10,005 nt of DNA from contig JAKCDN010000076.1 in NCBI GenBank assembly GCA_021841795.1, forward strand, positions 1-10,005, given 5' to 3'. The DNA comes from Acidobacteriota bacterium (lineage in GTDB: Bacteria; Acidobacteriota; Terriglobia; Terriglobales; Acidobacteriaceae). The translations under genes and the position numbers were made by a program. The notes beneath the pieces are model-generated. The model saw only the letters and a list, made by a program, of their open reading frames with translations, did no database searches and was not told where the DNA came from. Positions 7,558 through 10,005 of this stretch are shown one piece after another. The stretch's first letter is position 1, and every line of letters starts with the position of its first letter.

Positions 7558-8997
7558 ATGAACCGTCGTGAATTCGTTAAACGGAGCGCAGCCGCCTCCG
7601 CCGCTGCCGCTCTCCCAGCCTCCGCCAAGACCTTGGCCAAGCCCGCCGCGCGGCCCAATGTCCTCTACGTCTTCAGCGACCAGCATCGCGCAGCCTCCCT
7701 GCCCGGCGAGCCCCTCAATCAGGCTCTCGCGCCCACACTTGACCGCTTTCGCCGTGAGAATCTCTCCATGGATGCGTGCATCTCCAATTACCCCCTCTGC
7801 GCGCCCCATCGCGCCATCCTCATCAGCGGCCTGTATTCGTGGCAGTCGAAGCTCGTGCATAATCAGCAGACCCTTGAGCCCGCCGTCCCCGGACTCGGCC
7901 AGGCCTTTCACGACGCCGGCTATCACACCGGATACATCGGCAAATGGCACCTCTACGCCGGCGAAAACAAATTTGTCCCGCCAGGCCCTTATCGCTTTGG
8001 TTTCGAGGACTGGCACGCCTGGGCCAATACCAATCGGCACTACGACGGCATCACCTTCGACCCCGACACCGGAGAGCGCATCGTCATGCCCGGCTACCAG
8101 CCCACGCGCATGACCGATCAGGCCATCGACTTCCTCGATAAGCAGAAGAGCGCGCAAAAGCCCTGGCTCCTCGTGCTCAGTTGGAATCCGCCCCATCCGC
8201 CCTTCGATCCGCCTGCCGACGAAAGAGACCTCTACGACCAGGCCGGCCTCAAGTTCCACCCCAACGTGCGGCTCTCCACGCCTGCCGACAAGCTCACCAG
8301 GCCTTATCCGCAGTTGGAGTCATTCGAGACCCTGCGCCGCGCCGAACAGGGCTACTACGGCGCCATCACCGCGGTTGACAAGGAGTTTGCCCGCCTCCTG
8401 AAAACCCTCGACGACAACGGCATGGCCGACAACACCATCGTCGTCTACTCCTCCGATCATGGAGAGATGATGGGCTCTCACGGGCACATGGCCAAGCAGA
8501 TGCCCCATGAAGAATCCTGCAGAGTGCCCTTCTTCGTTCGCCTTCCCGGCGTGCAGGGCGGAAGAAGCTCCGATGCCCTCTTCGCTTCGGTTGATATCTA
8601 TCCCACGCTCTGCGGCCTGGCCGGTATCTCCGTTCCCGCTCACTGCAGCGGCCGCGACTTCTCCAGCCTCATGCACGGCCATCGGTCCTTCCACGAGCCG
8701 GAGATGGTCTTCCTCATGAATGAGCAGGGGCCGCCTCAATTCCAGGAGGTCGACGTGCAGACTTATCGCGGCGTCCGCACCAAAACTCACACCTACGCCG
8801 TCCAGCTTGACGGACGCTGGTGCCTCTACGACAACATCGCCGACCCCTATCAGATGAAGAACCTCGTCCGCGATCCCGCACACAAGCACCTGATCGATCA
8901 TTTCGATAAAGCGCTCATTGCCTGGAGTCAATCGACCGGCGACGCCTTCCCGTATGACAAGGTGCTCGGCTCCTATTCTTCCTACCCCGCGGCTTAA
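7558..8997 (+). CDS. Type I sulfatase (formylglycine-dependent), Tat-exported
   Basis: This 479-residue enzyme should hydrolyse sulfate esters, here most likely on a sugar, in the periplasm. A GGAGA sequence (7547-7551) precedes the ATG at a 6-base spacing. MNRREFVKRSAAASAAAALPASA is a clear twin-arginine signal. The sulfatase signature is C81-A-P-H-R85, followed by AILISGLYSW. C81 should be oxidised to formylglycine by a maturase not encoded here. Other active-site elements are D41 in FSDQHR, GKWH (K129, H131), H213 in PPHPPF, D300-H301 in SSDHGEMMGSHG, and K313. Two details differ from the commonest form: the first of the tandem metal-binding Asp is Ser40, and the fourth signature residue is His rather than Ser. 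Both still fit the broader C-x-P-x-R pattern. Its length is normal for the S1 family. An operator lies just upstream, and the next gene is a receptor in the same direction. Confidence 0.93.
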   Translation: MNRREFVKRSAAASAAAALPASAKTLAKPAARPNVLYVFSDQHRAASLPGEPLNQALAPTLDRFRRENLSMDACISNYPLCAPHRAILISGLYSWQSKLVHNQQTLEPAVPGLGQAFHDAGYHTGYIGKWHLYAGENKFVPPGPYRFGFEDWHAWANTNRHYDGITFDPDTGERIVMPGYQPTRMTDQAIDFLDKQKSAQKPWLLVLSWNPPHPPFDPPADERDLYDQAGLKFHPNVRLSTPADKLTRPYPQLESFETLRRAEQGYYGAITAVDKEFARLLKTLDDNGMADNTIVVYSSDHGEMMGSHGHMAKQMPHEESCRVPFFVRLPGVQGGRSSDALFASVDIYPTLCGLAGISVPAHCSGRDFSSLMHGHRSFHEPEMVFLMNEQGPPQFQEVDVQTYRGVRTKTHTYAVQLDGRWCLYDNIADPYQMKNLVRDPAHKHLIDHFDKALIAWSQSTGDAFPYDKVLGSYSSYPAA

Positions 8998-9155
8998 AGC
9001 CGTTCCACAATCGCGACGCCCGATGCAAGGCCGCCCCGCCGATCCAGCCGCAACAGGACGCGGCCTTCGCATCCGCCGCCGGGCCGCACGCAGGCCTGAA
9101 GACGGCATGCGCGCGCACCAGTCGCCCCATCCCCTCCGCACCACCGCAACCAACA

Positions 9156-9171
9156 ACTCTCGTCCGAGAGT
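9156..9171 (+). terminator. Candidate terminator after the sulfatase gene
   Basis: ACTCTC (9156-9161) and GAGAGT (9166-9171) form a perfect 6-bp stem with a four-base loop. A pyrimidine-rich run (CTTCCTTTCTTTCC) follows. It is 158 bases past the sulfatase stop. The stem is short and the tract is mixed C/T, so support is modest. Confidence 0.35.
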
Positions 9172-9253
9172 GCGCTTCCTTTCTTTCCGCTCCGGCGGGC
9201 GCAGATTTTTCTTGACAACGGTAGAGAGCGAGAGAAACACTTGTTGCGCTTGC

Positions 9254-9267
9254 GGTAATCGTTTACA
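9254..9267. promoter_or_regulatory. LacI-family-type operator, site 3
   Basis: GGTAATCGTTTACA matches the pattern TGTAANCGNTTACA at every position but the first. Its right half overlaps a -35-like TTTACA (9262-9267). It is framed by a second 7-bp inverted repeat, TTGCGGT (9250-9256) and ACCGCAA (9272-9278). It lies 174 bases before the second receptor's start codon. Confidence 0.62.
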
Positions 9268-9374
9268 TCAAACCGCAACGAACAATACGTTTTAGATAGA
9301 CGCGCTGCGCTGTCTGCAGGCGCACTCAATTGACCGTCTTTGATCGCCAGCGATCCTGCCGAAGCAGGAAACGG

Positions 9375-9388
9375 TGTAATCGTTTCCA
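9375..9388. promoter_or_regulatory. LacI-family-type operator, site 4
   Basis: TGTAATCGTTTCCA fits TGTAANCGNTTNCA fully and differs from site 1 at two positions. It lies 53 bases before the second receptor's ATG and 121 bp, centre to centre, from site 3, so the pair could act as a roadblock plus promoter site or as a looping pair. Confidence 0.65.
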
Positions 9389-9441
9389 TGGTTGCCGCAT
9401 TTCCACCATAGATATTCCATGACCTGGAGGCAATCGCAGCA

Positions 9442-10005
9442 ATGAATACTCTCTTCTCTCGCTCCGCCGGATTCGTCCGCTACGCTCTCGCGCCGAACAG
9501 ACTGGCTGCCTGCCCGCGCCGCCTGTCCTTCGCCCTCCTGCTTGCCCTGCTCCTCGCGCCCGTCGGCCTCGCCCACGCTCAGAACCTCACCGGCGAAATC
9601 GACGGCGTCATCAAAGACCCCTCCGGCGCGGTCATCCCCAACGCCACCGTGACCGTTACAGACACCGATCAAAATCTCGTCGTGCGCTCGCTCAAAACCG
9701 ATAAGCAGGGCCAGTTCACCGTCCCGCTCCTTGCCATCGGACATTATTCCCTTTCCATCGATGCACCGGGCTTCGAATCCTCCAGGATCGACGGTGTCGA
9801 AGTCCATGTCGGCCTCCCCATCTCCGTGCCCGTCACGCTCGCCGTCGGCTCCGCCTCGCAAACCATCACCGTCAGCGCCAGCAACATCGTGCCCGAGTTA
9901 AGCAATGCCGCGGCCGGAACCCTGATCGACAACCGCAAGATGACCCAGCTCTCGCTCAGCAGCAGAAACTATCTCCAGATGCTCTATCTCCAGCCCGGCA
10001 TCAGC
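9442..10005 (+). CDS. TonB-dependent receptor, Oar-like, N-terminal part, 3' partial
   Basis: The frame opens at ATG 9442 and is still open at the window end, giving 188 residues. An in-frame TAG at 9409-9411 and no other ATG or GTG after it make this start firm. GGAGG (9426-9430) is 11 bases upstream, a rather long spacing. Residues 1-46 are a long signal peptide (LSFALLLALLLAPVGLAHA, cleavage before Q47). Residues about 50-135 are a carboxypeptidase-regulatory-like domain (GEIDGVIKDPSGAVIPNATV, GQFTVPLLAIGHYSLSIDAPGF). QTITVSAS (140-147) is a possible TonB-box-like stretch, and the plug begins with LSLSSRNYLQMLYLQPGIS. The domain order matches the first receptor in this window, so the two are paralogues, but their protein sequences are clearly different and they may take up different products of the same glycan. 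Two operators upstream suggest tighter control than for the first receptor. Confidence 0.9.
   Translation, partial: MNTLFSRSAGFVRYALAPNRLAACPRRLSFALLLALLLAPVGLAHAQNLTGEIDGVIKDPSGAVIPNATVTVTDTDQNLVVRSLKTDKQGQFTVPLLAIGHYSLSIDAPGFESSRIDGVEVHVGLPISVPVTLAVGSASQTITVSASNIVPELSNAAAGTLIDNRKMTQLSLSSRNYLQMLYLQPGIS

Larger units (their letters stand above)
8998..9441. other. Intergenic regulatory region before the second TonB receptor
   Basis: This 444-base gap contains no supported gene; the overlapping open frames look like shadows of GC-rich DNA. It holds an 8-bp inverted repeat (AAGGCCGC 9027-9034 with GCGGCCTT 9060-9067), a small terminator-like hairpin (9156-9171), promoter-like hexamers (TTGACA 9212-9217; TTTACA 9262-9267 followed after 18 bp by TACGTT) and two LacI-type operators. 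The part after about 9200 is visibly more AT-rich than the coding DNA, as expected of a promoter region. Confidence 0.6.

Noticed and set aside
1900..9639. Exact 17-base match CCGGCGCGGTCATCCCC at 1900-1916 and 9623-9639
   Set aside because: Both copies encode the conserved SGAVIP/TGAVIP motif of the same domain in paralogous receptors, so it is explained by shared protein sequence and not by a DNA repeat element.
1..10005. CRISPR array, insertion sequence, tRNA or rRNA
   Set aside because: No regularly spaced repeats, transposase motifs with terminal repeats, or recognisable structural RNA sequence were seen.

Overview
The window looks like part of a carbohydrate-foraging locus from a high-GC member of the Acidobacteriota, probably class Terriglobia. 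This placement is inferred from gene families, not from a marker gene. The clues are two very large TonB-dependent receptors of the Oar-like type (an N-terminal carboxypeptidase-regulatory-like domain before the plug), with no SusD-like partner visible, plus Tat-exported polysaccharide-degrading enzymes.

Layout from left to right: (1) the C-terminal 389 residues of a glycoside hydrolase family 2 enzyme on the plus strand, entering from outside the window and ending at 1171; (2) a 577-base non-coding stretch with a large stem-loop, a 16-bp palindrome, a sigma-70-like promoter and a perfect 14-bp LacI-type operator; (3) a complete 1313-residue TonB-dependent receptor (1749-5690); (4) a 272-base convergent gap with strong hairpins; (5) a GH79-type beta-glucuronidase-like enzyme on the minus strand (7378 down to 5963); (6) a 179-base divergent gap holding a second operator; (7) a Tat-exported type I sulfatase (7558-8997); (8) a 444-base regulatory gap with two more operators; (9) the first 188 residues of a second TonB-dependent receptor, cut off by the window end.

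The parts fit together as one system. Two outer-membrane receptors would import oligosaccharides. A sulfatase, a GH79 enzyme (expected to release uronic acid) and a GH2 enzyme (beta-galactosidase/glucuronidase type) would strip them. A sulfated, uronic-acid-containing polysaccharide or glycosaminoglycan-like glycan is a reasonable guess at the substrate, but the sequence does not prove it.

The most interesting signal is regulatory. Four near-identical CG-centred palindromes (1370-1383, 7518-7531, 9254-9267, 9375-9388; shared core AATCGWTT) lie upstream of the two receptors and between the two divergent enzyme genes. They suggest that one LacI-family repressor, not encoded in the window, controls the locus.
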